Source: Gimesia aquarii
Lineage (GTDB): Bacteria > Planctomycetota > Planctomycetia > Planctomycetales > Planctomycetaceae
Assembly (NCBI RefSeq): GCF_007748195.1
Contig: NZ_CP037920.1
Coordinates: 6,105,800 to 6,169,799 of the forward strand
Direction of reading: 5' to 3'
Length of the DNA: 64,000 bases
Of the stretch, positions 47,507-55,902 are shown piece by piece. The notes beneath the pieces are model-generated. The model saw nothing but the letters and a program-made list of their open reading frames with translations. It ran no database searches and was not told the origin of the DNA. The position numbers and the translations under genes are program-made. Position 1 is the stretch's first letter. Each line of letters opens with the position of its first letter.

Positions 47507-47881
47507 TTAAAAAAACGCGGTGTAATTGAACGACCACTGGTTTTCCTGTTCCGTTTTTTTGAGTGTGACCCGTCCCGCCAGTTCTTCCCCTGTCAACAAT
47601 GCCACAATTAATCCATCGCTGCGTTCCAGAAGTGAAAATGTACCGCGGTCCCACTGCTGAACCTCACCACGATCTCCAGAGACTGGTCCCTCGTAATCCA
47701 GATAAACCAGCCGATGATCGGGCAGCGCTTCGGCAACCAAGTCAATCGATGATTCATCGGATGCCGGATCTATGGCTGGTAGCTCATTGAGACGCCAGGT
47801 TTTAAGCACGCCTTCTTCTTCCAACATCAGGTCCCAATGCAATTGGGGATGGTCATGGCGAAGTATGACAAATTGTCGCAT
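47507..47881 (-). CDS. Stand-alone LigD-type 3'-phosphoesterase domain protein
   Basis: The 124-residue protein matches the phosphoesterase domain found at the N-terminus of LigD: RHDHPQLHWDLMLE (His9, His15, Asp17), DHRLVYLDYEG (His56, Tyr60) and WDRGTFSL. In LigD these are metal and active-site residues that trim 3' ends in NHEJ, and the spacing (6 between the histidines, 4 between His56 and Tyr60) agrees. The Arg two residues after the Asp in LigD is Met19 here. No polymerase or ligase domain is attached, and no Ku is nearby. The upstream glycosyltransferase ends 11 bases before it, so they may be co-transcribed. Confidence 0.8.
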   Translation of the reverse strand: MRQFVILRHDHPQLHWDLMLEEEGVLKTWRLNELPAIDPASDESSIDLVAEALPDHRLVYLDYEGPVSGDRGEVQQWDRGTFSLLERSDGLIVALLTGEELAGRVTLKKTEQENQWSFNYTAFF

Positions 47882-47892
47882 AACATAGCTCT

Positions 47893-49014
47893 TCAGGAAA
47901 TCGATTGATTGATGAGTTGATCCCAGTGCTGAAAATATTGTGTCACAGAAAACCGCCGTGTCACTTCCAGCGCATTGACAGCAAATTTCTTTCGTAGTGT
48001 TTTATCGCTCATTAAATGCTTGAGGGTATTAGCCATTTCAGAAACATTTCCCGGTGGTATCAATAACCCATCGATTCCAGAGCGAATGATCTCCGTTGGT
48101 CCACTTTCGCAATCAAAACTGATACAAGCCAATCCACGTGACATCGCCTGTAACAATGCATTAGGAAACCCTTCATATCGCGATGGAAGTACAAACAGCT
48201 TTCCCTGGTCCAGAATGAGTTCAGGATCTCCCACCCAACCCTTCAATTCGACCTGATTTTGTAATCCACGTTCATCAATAGTCGCTTGTAATGATTCACG
48301 TAACGGCCCCTCTCCTAAAATGCATAACTTCCATTCGGGAAATTCAGCCGCCAGTAAAGCAAACGCATCGATTAACAAATCAAAACCCTTTTCATAAGAA
48401 AGCCGACCCATACCAAAAATCACATTCGACTCCGGCCGTGAGTTAAGCGATCGTTCTGTGACAATTGGAACTTGTGCTGAACGAGGAATGGGAACGGCAT
48501 TCGGAATGACTTCAATTTGTGAGGGTCGCATCCAGGGCTTGAAATATTCAGCAACTCCTTGAGTTTGAACAATCAATTTGATCGCTCGTGGATATGTTCG
48601 TTTTCGCAAAAATGACCACAGTCGCCCGATCGGATGATGCCGCGGGTCAGAACGTTCTGAGATTAGAACAGGCCAGTTCGCTTTTCGCGCTGCAAGCAAC
48701 GTCAAAACGTTCATGCGATCAGTAAGACTGATGACAACATCGGGTCGAGACTCCGTAATCATTTCTCGCAATCGTCTGACACGCAGCCTGTTATTAAACA
48801 CCGCTTGAATCAGATGATCAGAGTCCTGCATCACACCTAAAGCGTACCGCTGGACTGATTCTGAAAACGTAAACGTATCAGTTTTCGCAGAATCCAAGGT
48901 AATGAGAGTGACTGAATCCCCGATGTGCGCCCAGTGGTTTGCCATCATGGTGGCAACACCTTCTGCACCGCCGAAGCTGAGAGAAGGAACCGTAATCGTC
49001 AGTCTTCGACACAA
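47893..49014 (-). CDS. GT4-family glycosyltransferase
   Basis: The best start is a TTG at 49014 with AAGGG about nine bases before it, since the frame upstream closes with a stop near 49030. The 373-residue protein has the GT-B layout: N-terminal acceptor half starting TVPSLSFGGAEGVA, and a C-terminal donor half with GMGRLSYEKGFDLLIDAF, ILGEGPLRESL, PSRYEGFPNALLQAMSRGLA and the E-x7-E region. Such GT4 enzymes transfer a sugar from NDP-sugar during polysaccharide or glycolipid synthesis. Substrate unknown. It lies directly upstream of the phosphoesterase-like gene. Confidence 0.9.
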   Translation of the reverse strand: MCRRLTITVPSLSFGGAEGVATMMANHWAHIGDSVTLITLDSAKTDTFTFSESVQRYALGVMQDSDHLIQAVFNNRLRVRRLREMITESRPDVVISLTDRMNVLTLLAARKANWPVLISERSDPRHHPIGRLWSFLRKRTYPRAIKLIVQTQGVAEYFKPWMRPSQIEVIPNAVPIPRSAQVPIVTERSLNSRPESNVIFGMGRLSYEKGFDLLIDAFALLAAEFPEWKLCILGEGPLRESLQATIDERGLQNQVELKGWVGDPELILDQGKLFVLPSRYEGFPNALLQAMSRGLACISFDCESGPTEIIRSGIDGLLIPPGNVSEMANTLKHLMSDKTLRKKFAVNALEVTRRFSVTQYFQHWDQLINQSIS

Positions 49015-49292
49015 AGTATTCGATGCCCTTCATGTAAGCTGTTGTCAGAATAAGAGATACAACAGCGAAATATGTACACGGTCCACGGAATTAAGCGTAT
49101 CGGATCTGAGTTAGATCGGCAAGGGGGATACGTTCCAGCGAAACTTTCTCTTTAAAATTTGATCTACACCATCATTCAGAAATCTGTTAAATTTCGGCTC
49201 CTTTCTTCGGTCTCTCTTCTCCAGAGAGGCTGGCATATTTATCCACAGATTCCTACTTCATTTCCGTCATACACATTACCACGGATGGTACT

Positions 49293-50321
49293 ATGGCCCT
49301 TATACCCAAATTCAGACTTCCGTTCCTTAGATCATGGAAATCGCGTGGGCTGACATTATTACTGGTCAGTCTGCTCGGTGGAGGAATGTTTCATTTCGGA
49401 ATCAAACCGAAGCAGGTCACGAACTGGGTTACTGACTTCGTCTCTTCTACGATTTCCAGTTCGACGCCATCAGACTGGGATTCCACCGAAATCGACCTGC
49501 CACAATCTGAAAATACCATTCGGATTGCTACATTTAATATTCAGGTGTTTGGTCAAAGCAAAATGAAAAAACCAAACGTACCTCAAATTCTGGCACGTAT
49601 TATCCAGCAGTTTGATGTAGTCGCAGTCCAGGAAATTCGTTCGCAGGATCAATCATTTATGGACGAATTCTTGAGCATTGTTAATTCTGGAAACCACCGT
49701 TATGCCTACCTGATTGGTCCCAGATTGGGAAGAACTGCCAGTAAGGAACAGTACGCCTACTTCTATAATACCGAACGAATTGCTGTGAACGATAAATGGA
49801 CTTATACGGTGATCGATAAATACGACAAGTTGCATCGCCCCCCTTACATTGCTCATTTTCAGACATTGAGCTCTTCCAGTAAGCAGCCGTTTACGTTTTC
49901 TTTAATCAATATTCATACCGACCCGGATGAAACGAAACAAGAACTGAATGTTCTGGACGATGTTTACCGAGTCGTTTCCAACGATGGCAGCCAGGAAGAC
50001 GATGTCATCTTGCTTGGCGATTTGAATGTAAATGATCGGAATCTGGGAGAGCTGGGATTGGTCCCCGATCTCATGTGGACCGTCTCCCAAACCCCCACGA
50101 ATACCCGAAAATCAAAACAATATGACAATATCTTGTTCAGCCGTCACCGTTCACAGGAATTCACCGGAAAGTCTGGCATTTATGATTTCAAAACACGCTT
50201 TGGACTAACGGAAAAAGAAGCCCTGGTCGTTTCCGATCATTTACCGGTTTGGGCAGAATTTCATGTTTCGGAAAGTGGATTTGCGCGTCAAGCTTCGGCA
50301 AGGCAATCTGAAGCACGTTGA
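49293..50321 (+). CDS. Endonuclease/exonuclease/phosphatase-family protein, membrane-anchored
   Basis: The 342-residue protein has an N-terminal hydrophobic segment (LTLLLVSLLGGGMFHFG) and a DNase I-like EEP fold: IRIATFNIQVF (Asn82), VVAVQEIRS (Glu114), LLGDLNVND (Asp, Asn) and VVSDHLPVWAEF (Asp, His). The catalytic set is intact, so it may cleave DNA or hydrolyse a phosphodiester in the extracytoplasmic space. The family is broad, and substrate is not inferable. The stop is 13 bases from the convergent metallophosphoesterase gene. Confidence 0.85.
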   Translation: MALIPKFRLPFLRSWKSRGLTLLLVSLLGGGMFHFGIKPKQVTNWVTDFVSSTISSSTPSDWDSTEIDLPQSENTIRIATFNIQVFGQSKMKKPNVPQILARIIQQFDVVAVQEIRSQDQSFMDEFLSIVNSGNHRYAYLIGPRLGRTASKEQYAYFYNTERIAVNDKWTYTVIDKYDKLHRPPYIAHFQTLSSSSKQPFTFSLINIHTDPDETKQELNVLDDVYRVVSNDGSQEDDVILLGDLNVNDRNLGELGLVPDLMWTVSQTPTNTRKSKQYDNILFSRHRSQEFTGKSGIYDFKTRFGLTEKEALVVSDHLPVWAEFHVSESGFARQASARQSEAR

Positions 50322-50333
50322 AACCAACGTAGT

Positions 50334-51530
50334 TCATCGATCTTTTGAATCGGTTGTGTGTAATGTTAAAAGACTGATTTCCGGACGGCAGAACAAGCGT
50401 AACGGATGAATCCCCGACACACCACGGCTGACGTGCAACACGGTCGAACCACGGGCAAACGTCCCACTTGCATAACGCGTCCCGTGCAAACTCGGCGTAA
50501 AGACCGGGCCGATCAAAGGGAAGCGGACCTGTCCGCCATGTGTGTGACCGGAAAGCACCAGATCATACCCCTGGCGAACAGCCCAGTGAAAATTATCGGG
50601 GGTGTGACTAACGAGCAAGAGGAAGTCAGACTCTGCTCCACTACCTTCCTCTATAGCTGGTTGCTTGAGTTCCGGATGCGCTCCCATCCAGGGGACTTCG
50701 GTTCCCGCCAGTTGCAGCGTGTGTCCTTCATGCTCCAGAAGAAATGGCTCAGTAGTGAGATCGATCCAGCCTGCTTTCATCATAGTCTCTCGAATCTGAA
50801 GACTATCCTGATGCCAGTCATGATTACCTAGAATAAAAAAACACCCCAAAGGTGCTTGCATCGGGCTCAGTGTGTCGTCCAGCCAGTCGAGACATTTCAT
50901 TTCGTCTATGAGGTCACCAGCGAAGATAATCAGATCAGGCTCTGTTTCCTGAGCAATCCGACATAGCTCGATAAAATACTCACGTTTCAATGTGCCAGAA
51001 AAATGGAAGTCGCTCAAATGCAAGATTCTCAGACCTTCCCAGTTCGCAGGTAGTCGGGGGAGTTCGAATTTTTTCCCCGTGAATTCCACACTGAAAATCT
51101 GGTTAAAGGGAAGACCGGCCAGATAATGATAAGGCCCCTCTCCGATCAGATCCTGATTGAGTCGCTGGCGGATGTGGATCAGTTCAGACTGGTGTTCGGT
51201 CTGCTGGCGGGGTGGTTTATAAAGCAGATGGCGAAACCCGGAATACAAGAAGCCCAGAAATCCCAAGGCACACACGAATAGGACAGGCTTCCACCAAAAA
51301 GGGAGTTGATTCCAGTCCCCACCTACCAGAACCCCTGGCGTGTACAGCCCCACAGAGAGAAAAAGCACTATGGGAAACAGAACCATTAATAGCTCCAGCA
51401 CATGCCTCAGTCTCTTAAGGCGGACATCGTGTATCGGCAGAGCGTGTGTGCGATTGATGACCACGATCCAGAGCTCAGCATGGCCGACTGATAGCACCAG
51501 CAATATCAATCCATTGGCTATTGCTTCCAT
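50334..51530 (-). CDS. Metallophosphoesterase with membrane N-terminus
   Basis: The 398-residue protein has an N-terminal region with about three hydrophobic segments (LILLVLSVGHAELWIV, LLMVLFPIVLFLSVG, PVLFVCALGFLGFLYSG) and then a calcineurin-like phosphoesterase domain: LHLSDFHFSG, FAGDLIDE, GNHDWHQD and SGHTHGGQVR, giving the dimetal ligands. The arrangement resembles YkuE/LpxH-like membrane metallophosphoesterases; substrate could be UDP-sugar or another phosphoester. Start ATG at 51530. Confidence 0.88.
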   Translation of the reverse strand: MEAIANGLILLVLSVGHAELWIVVINRTHALPIHDVRLKRLRHVLELLMVLFPIVLFLSVGLYTPGVLVGGDWNQLPFWWKPVLFVCALGFLGFLYSGFRHLLYKPPRQQTEHQSELIHIRQRLNQDLIGEGPYHYLAGLPFNQIFSVEFTGKKFELPRLPANWEGLRILHLSDFHFSGTLKREYFIELCRIAQETEPDLIIFAGDLIDEMKCLDWLDDTLSPMQAPLGCFFILGNHDWHQDSLQIRETMMKAGWIDLTTEPFLLEHEGHTLQLAGTEVPWMGAHPELKQPAIEEGSGAESDFLLLVSHTPDNFHWAVRQGYDLVLSGHTHGGQVRFPLIGPVFTPSLHGTRYASGTFARGSTVLHVSRGVSGIHPLRLFCRPEISLLTLHTTDSKDR

Positions 51531-51745
51531 AATGATCTTTACATAATTCGCTGAAAACGGATCTTAAGATAAGAAAAAAATACGACTGCAGGCGAATCAT
51601 AGAAGATCGATGCCGGAATGCAAATACAAACGGATCAGCAATCCAGTGTTCACTGGACTTCTGCGTGGTATAATTCTTCAGCAACCGTTAATCTGCTGAT
51701 GGCAACAACGAATAATTAATTTTGCATGAATGGAACAGGGCCCCG

Positions 51746-53575
51746 ATGGGATACCGAGGACTGCGTGAGTGTGTCAACGATCTGGAACGGACGAACCAGT
51801 TAATCCGAATTGAACAAGAGATCGATGCCAATTTAGAGGCGGCGGAAATCCAACGCCGTGTCTATCAGGCAGGCGGCCCTGCCATTTATTTTGCCAATGT
51901 TCGAAATTGCAAATTCCCGATGGTCAGTAATCTGTTTGGTACACTCGAACGCACGCAATATATTTTTCGCGATGCCTTAGCGGCTGTGAATCATCTCGTC
52001 GAATTAAAAGTAGATCCTTCCCAATTCTGGAAGCACCCCCTGCGCTATCTCGATGTTCCTTTCTCTTTGTTACACATGCTGCCGCGTTCTCGCTCCCGTG
52101 GTGCCGTCATTGAAAATCAAATTCAGCTTCAGGACCTGCCCCAACTCCGAAGTTGGCCTGATGACGGTGGCCCCTTTGTCACTCTGCCTCAAGTTTATAC
52201 AGAATCGCCCAAGCGTGGCGGCTTGATGAACTCCAACTTGGGGATGTACAGAATTCAATTGGCTGGAAATGAGTATCAACCGAATCAACAGATCGGATTG
52301 CATTACCAGATTCATCGCAGCATCGGCGTTCATCACGCTGAAGCGATTGAAAAAGGAGAGCCTCTCAAAGTAAACATTTTTGTCGGTGGCGCTCCCGCGA
52401 TGACGCTCTCTGCTGTGATGCCATTGCCGGAAGGCCTTTCGGAACTCACATTTGCGGGTGCTTTGAGCAAACGTGCCATTCGTATGATTCGGAATAAAAA
52501 CGGCCTGCCGATGTACGCTGATGCCGACTTTTGTATTACGGGCTGGGTCGATCCGGAACAATTACTTCCCGAAGGTCCGTTTGGCGATCATCTGGGTTAC
52601 TATAGTCTGGCTCACCCTTTTCCTGTGATGAATGTGGAAGCCGTCTACCATCGCAATGATGCCATCTGGCCATTCACTGTCGTCGGCAGACCTCCTCAGG
52701 AAGATACCGCTTTTGGCGCTATCATCCATGAAATCACAGGACCTGCGATTCCCTCGGTCATTCCTGGTGTGCACCAGGTACATGCTGTCGATGCTGCTGG
52801 CGTCCATCCATTACTACTGGCAGTGGGGAGCGAACGTTACACCCCTTACGATAAAGAGCGTAAACCACAGGAAATTCTGACTAACGCCAATGCCATTCTG
52901 GGACAGGGCCAATTGAGCCTGGCTAAATACCTGATGATTGTGGCCCATGAAGATAATCCTCAGTTAGATGCTGAAAATATTGGAGCATTTTTTTCACATT
53001 TACTCGAGCGAATCGACTGGAAACGCGACCTGCATTTTCAAACCTGCACAACGATGGATACACTTGATTATTCGGGAACAGGTTTTAATTCTGGCTCTAA
53101 AGTCGTGATGGCGGCCGCTGGTCCGACAAAACGTGCCCTACCGACATCCATTCCTGACAGTTTCTCACTTCCGACCGGATTTTCTGACCCGAAACTCTGC
53201 CATCCTGGTATTCTGGCTATCAGGGCACCAGCATTTGAGGAAAACAATCAAGACCTCCCTCGTTTTTGTAACGAATTGCCGTTAGCTCATCCCATCAATG
53301 AATTCCCGCTGACTGTACTCGTCGATGACAGCGACTTCACCTCCACCAGTCTGAATAATTTTTTGTGGACGGTTTTCACCCGCTCCAATCCCGCCAGTGA
53401 TATTGATGGCATAGAAGCATTTACAGAAAACAAACATTGGGGCTGCCAGGGTTCGCTGGTGATTGATGCACGCATCAAGCCACACCATGCGCCTCCTTTA
53501 ATTGAAGATCCTGAAATTACCAAACGAGTCGATCAACTTGGTGCGCCGGGTGGCCCCTTACATGGGATTATTTAA
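51746..53575 (+). CDS. UbiD-family decarboxylase (copy 2)
   Basis: The ATG at 51746 is preferred to the frame opening at 51722 (a TTG). The 609-residue protein has UbiD blocks VSNLFGT near residue 65, VKINIFVGGAPAMT-like VFVGGAPAMTLSA, and the canonical ILLPEGPFGDHLGYYSLAHPFPVMNVEAVYHRNDAI-type core (EGPFGDHLGYY near residue 275). It is longer than the other copy, with extra sequence in the C-terminal third. Decarboxylation with prenylated FMN is expected, but the substrate is unknown and no quinone gene is adjacent. The stop overlaps the convergent TPR gene by four bases. Confidence 0.85.
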   Translation: MGYRGLRECVNDLERTNQLIRIEQEIDANLEAAEIQRRVYQAGGPAIYFANVRNCKFPMVSNLFGTLERTQYIFRDALAAVNHLVELKVDPSQFWKHPLRYLDVPFSLLHMLPRSRSRGAVIENQIQLQDLPQLRSWPDDGGPFVTLPQVYTESPKRGGLMNSNLGMYRIQLAGNEYQPNQQIGLHYQIHRSIGVHHAEAIEKGEPLKVNIFVGGAPAMTLSAVMPLPEGLSELTFAGALSKRAIRMIRNKNGLPMYADADFCITGWVDPEQLLPEGPFGDHLGYYSLAHPFPVMNVEAVYHRNDAIWPFTVVGRPPQEDTAFGAIIHEITGPAIPSVIPGVHQVHAVDAAGVHPLLLAVGSERYTPYDKERKPQEILTNANAILGQGQLSLAKYLMIVAHEDNPQLDAENIGAFFSHLLERIDWKRDLHFQTCTTMDTLDYSGTGFNSGSKVVMAAAGPTKRALPTSIPDSFSLPTGFSDPKLCHPGILAIRAPAFEENNQDLPRFCNELPLAHPINEFPLTVLVDDSDFTSTSLNNFLWTVFTRSNPASDIDGIEAFTENKHWGCQGSLVIDARIKPHHAPPLIEDPEITKRVDQLGAPGGPLHGII

Positions 53576-54402
53576 GACTTTGGTAAATGCTTAAGTAATC
53601 GCCGCGCCTTACTTTTCCAACGAACGAACTTGCGAGCGATTCCCCGCGGACTTCCGTTAATATCAAGTAACATACCTTGCAAAGTTTTACGCGCGGCCTG
53701 GTGGTCACCTGCTTCTGCTTCCAATGTTGCCAGCATAAACATGGCCTCAGGTTGTCGCCAACGTTTCGTATGTTTTATCAGATGCTCTCTGGCTTTGTCT
53801 GGAGTGTCTAATTGACAAATCGTTTTACAATACAACAGCGATACGTCGCCAAACTTATATTCGGGATCGGCTTCCAGAATGAGGTGACAACGGGTTTTTG
53901 CGCTCTCATATTTCTTAAGCTGCATTTCAATTTGTGCGACCCCCCATAACGCTTGCAGATTATCCGGTTCTTTATTCAATGCTTGAAGATAGGCATCTAA
54001 ACTTTTCTGCTGAATACCTGCCTCTTTCAAAGCGTCTCCCCAACGCACAAACTGGTAGGCATTACCAATTTGTAACGCCGCTGTCTCTAGTTCATTGATG
54101 CGACGCTGATGAAATAAGGGTCTGGCAAATTCTGGAAGCTGAAATTGATTGGTAGGCAACCAGCGAATAAAGAAATAAATGAACGCTCCAAAAGGCTGGA
54201 ATACCAGAATCACCCAAAACCATAAAAAGCGATCCGGATCTTTACGGACACAATCGACCAGCATCCAGATCATAAATATAAAATAAAGAAACCAGAAGGC
54301 GTCCCAAACAAATCCCATCACAGGTGACGGCGCACCATAAGAATAGGAATCGTTCAAATAAGGATTTGAAGGAGGAACTGAAGGTTCTTCTTGCGCAAAC
54401 AT
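53572..54402 (-). CDS. Membrane protein with TPR-like C-terminus
   Basis: The 276-residue protein has two hydrophobic segments near the N-terminus (WDAFWFLYFIFMIWMLVDCV and FLWFWVILVFQPFGAFIYFFIRWL), similar to PLDc-N-type membrane starts, and TPR-like helices from residue 100 (ALQIGNAYQFVRWGDALKEAG, ALWGVAQIEMQLKKYESAKT, FMLATLEAEAGDHQAARKTL). It is likely a scaffold or interaction protein. It begins 42 bases after the sppA stop on the same strand (sppA is upstream), so the two may be co-transcribed. Confidence 0.7.
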   Translation of the reverse strand: MFAQEEPSVPPSNPYLNDSYSYGAPSPVMGFVWDAFWFLYFIFMIWMLVDCVRKDPDRFLWFWVILVFQPFGAFIYFFIRWLPTNQFQLPEFARPLFHQRRINELETAALQIGNAYQFVRWGDALKEAGIQQKSLDAYLQALNKEPDNLQALWGVAQIEMQLKKYESAKTRCHLILEADPEYKFGDVSLLYCKTICQLDTPDKAREHLIKHTKRWRQPEAMFMLATLEAEAGDHQAARKTLQGMLLDINGSPRGIARKFVRWKSKARRLLKHLPKS

Positions 54403-54444
54403 ATACTCGCTTTACATCTGATAGACATTAGAGCCTAATACGAA

Positions 54445-55479
54445 TTATTGCCAGCCAGGCAAATCTCCCAACCACGAAGCGAGATACATCGCCCGTGGAA
54501 CAGTGGATTCCAAAAGTGCCTGCTTGCGGTTCTCCACCTGACTTGCTTCAGCAGATCCCAATAAAATATCAGCCAGGGATGCTGGATGATTATACTTGAT
54601 CACGCGAACTTTTTTGAGTCCGATTTTTTCCTGCAAACGAGCTAAAGCATCCTCCTGATAACCAATCTCGTCTATCAAGCCGTTCTCTTTTGCATCGGCA
54701 GCGGGATAGATCTGCCCTGTTGCCAATTTTTTTACCTGTTCGTAATCAAGATTTTTCCGATTGTCCGTGATGACATTTAAAAAACGTTGATAAGACTCAT
54801 CCAGAATATGATCCCAGATTGCTCGTTCCCGTTTGGTGAGATTCCGAAACGGATTCAATGAGTCTTTGAATTCACCCGTTTTGAGTGGATCTGACACAAC
54901 ACCTACTTTTTCAGCCAGCCCACTCATATCAAAACGGGGAATAATCACTCCCAATGAACCGGTCCAGGTGGTCGGTTCTGCAAAGATGACTCCATCCTCA
55001 CCGGCCCCCATTGCAATGTAATACCCTCCCGAAGCTGCCATCCGCTTCATGTAAACGAAAATCGGTTTCTTCTTGCTCAATTCAGATAGACGGTGATAGA
55101 TTTGTTGACTATCGGCAACAAAACCTCCTGGACTGTCAATTTCCAGCAAGACACCTCTGACCTGATCATCTTCATGTGCTTTTTTGATCGATTTTAAAAT
55201 TCGCTCGGTAAAAGGGGGCATGATTGTTCCTGAGACAGAAATAATGGCAATCTTTTCTGTCGCAAATCGATCACCAGCTTCAAATTGCTCAGTGGGACCA
55301 CCGCTTGAGCTAAAATATTCCTGATACAAGGTATAAAAGCCCAAATTGAAGATCAGCGAGATCATTAAGAGTAAAACCAATCCACGTACCAGCCAACGAC
55401 GTCTGGGGGGACCTTGTTTCTCACCCTGATGAGTGGTGACAATGCTCTTTGAAACAGGCTTCTGCTGAGGATCATCCAT
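54445..55479 (-). CDS. sppA: Signal peptide peptidase SppA (S49)
   Basis: The 344-residue protein has one N-terminal membrane helix (WLVRGLVLLLMISLIFNLGFY) and the S49 protease core: GTIMPPF, EIDSPGG, RMAASGGYYIAMGAG (nucleophile Ser150) and GEFKDSLNP (catalytic-base Lys205). The single-domain length fits the short SppA form (SohB/bacterial SppA), which cleaves membrane-bound signal peptides. A basic patch (PPRRRW) precedes the helix, consistent with an inward N-terminus. It lies upstream of the TPR gene on the same strand. Confidence 0.93.
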   Translation of the reverse strand: MDDPQQKPVSKSIVTTHQGEKQGPPRRRWLVRGLVLLLMISLIFNLGFYTLYQEYFSSSGGPTEQFEAGDRFATEKIAIISVSGTIMPPFTERILKSIKKAHEDDQVRGVLLEIDSPGGFVADSQQIYHRLSELSKKKPIFVYMKRMAASGGYYIAMGAGEDGVIFAEPTTWTGSLGVIIPRFDMSGLAEKVGVVSDPLKTGEFKDSLNPFRNLTKRERAIWDHILDESYQRFLNVITDNRKNLDYEQVKKLATGQIYPAADAKENGLIDEIGYQEDALARLQEKIGLKKVRVIKYNHPASLADILLGSAEASQVENRKQALLESTVPRAMYLASWLGDLPGWQ

Positions 55480-55902
55480 ATGAGTAACTCTCTAATATTA
55501 AGGTGTTTCCTGTGGAGGAATGAGCTTCATTCATTGATTCCATCCTGAAATAGTACTGAACTCACCAACTTTAAAATAGGAAACCTGCAAACGATGGCAA
55601 CCCTAGAGCAAGATTATCAATAAAAACGGTCGTTCGGGTTATTTCAAAGATCCCGGCGGAATCTACTCCTACAATCGACATAGGCATCAAAACAGGACCA
55701 GATTCACGACGATAGAAAACTCAGCAGGGCTAGTCTGCATAATTATGTCGATTATGCGGAACTAATCATTTGAAAGCAATATTCCGAATAAATGAAGACT
55801 CGTCAATACGAGAAAACATTCAGAATGCAACTTTATTGAGTGCTTCCTCATGGATTCCATTTGGTTAAGGCTCAAGACTCAGGAAGCAGGAGATTTCAGG
55901 AG
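55480..55902. other. Intergenic region upstream of the YHS-like protein gene
   Basis: A 423-base divergent spacer between sppA and the secreted gene. GCATAAT (55737-55743) and ATTATGC (55751-55757) are perfect seven-base arms around seven bases and may be an operator. No gene is supported. Confidence 0.35.
55737..55757. repeat. Inverted repeat GCATAAT-N7-ATTATGC
   Basis: Perfect seven-base arms at 55737-55743 and 55751-55757, about 150 bases upstream of the start at 55903 and 260 bases upstream of sppA. Suits a dimeric transcription factor site. Confidence 0.35.
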
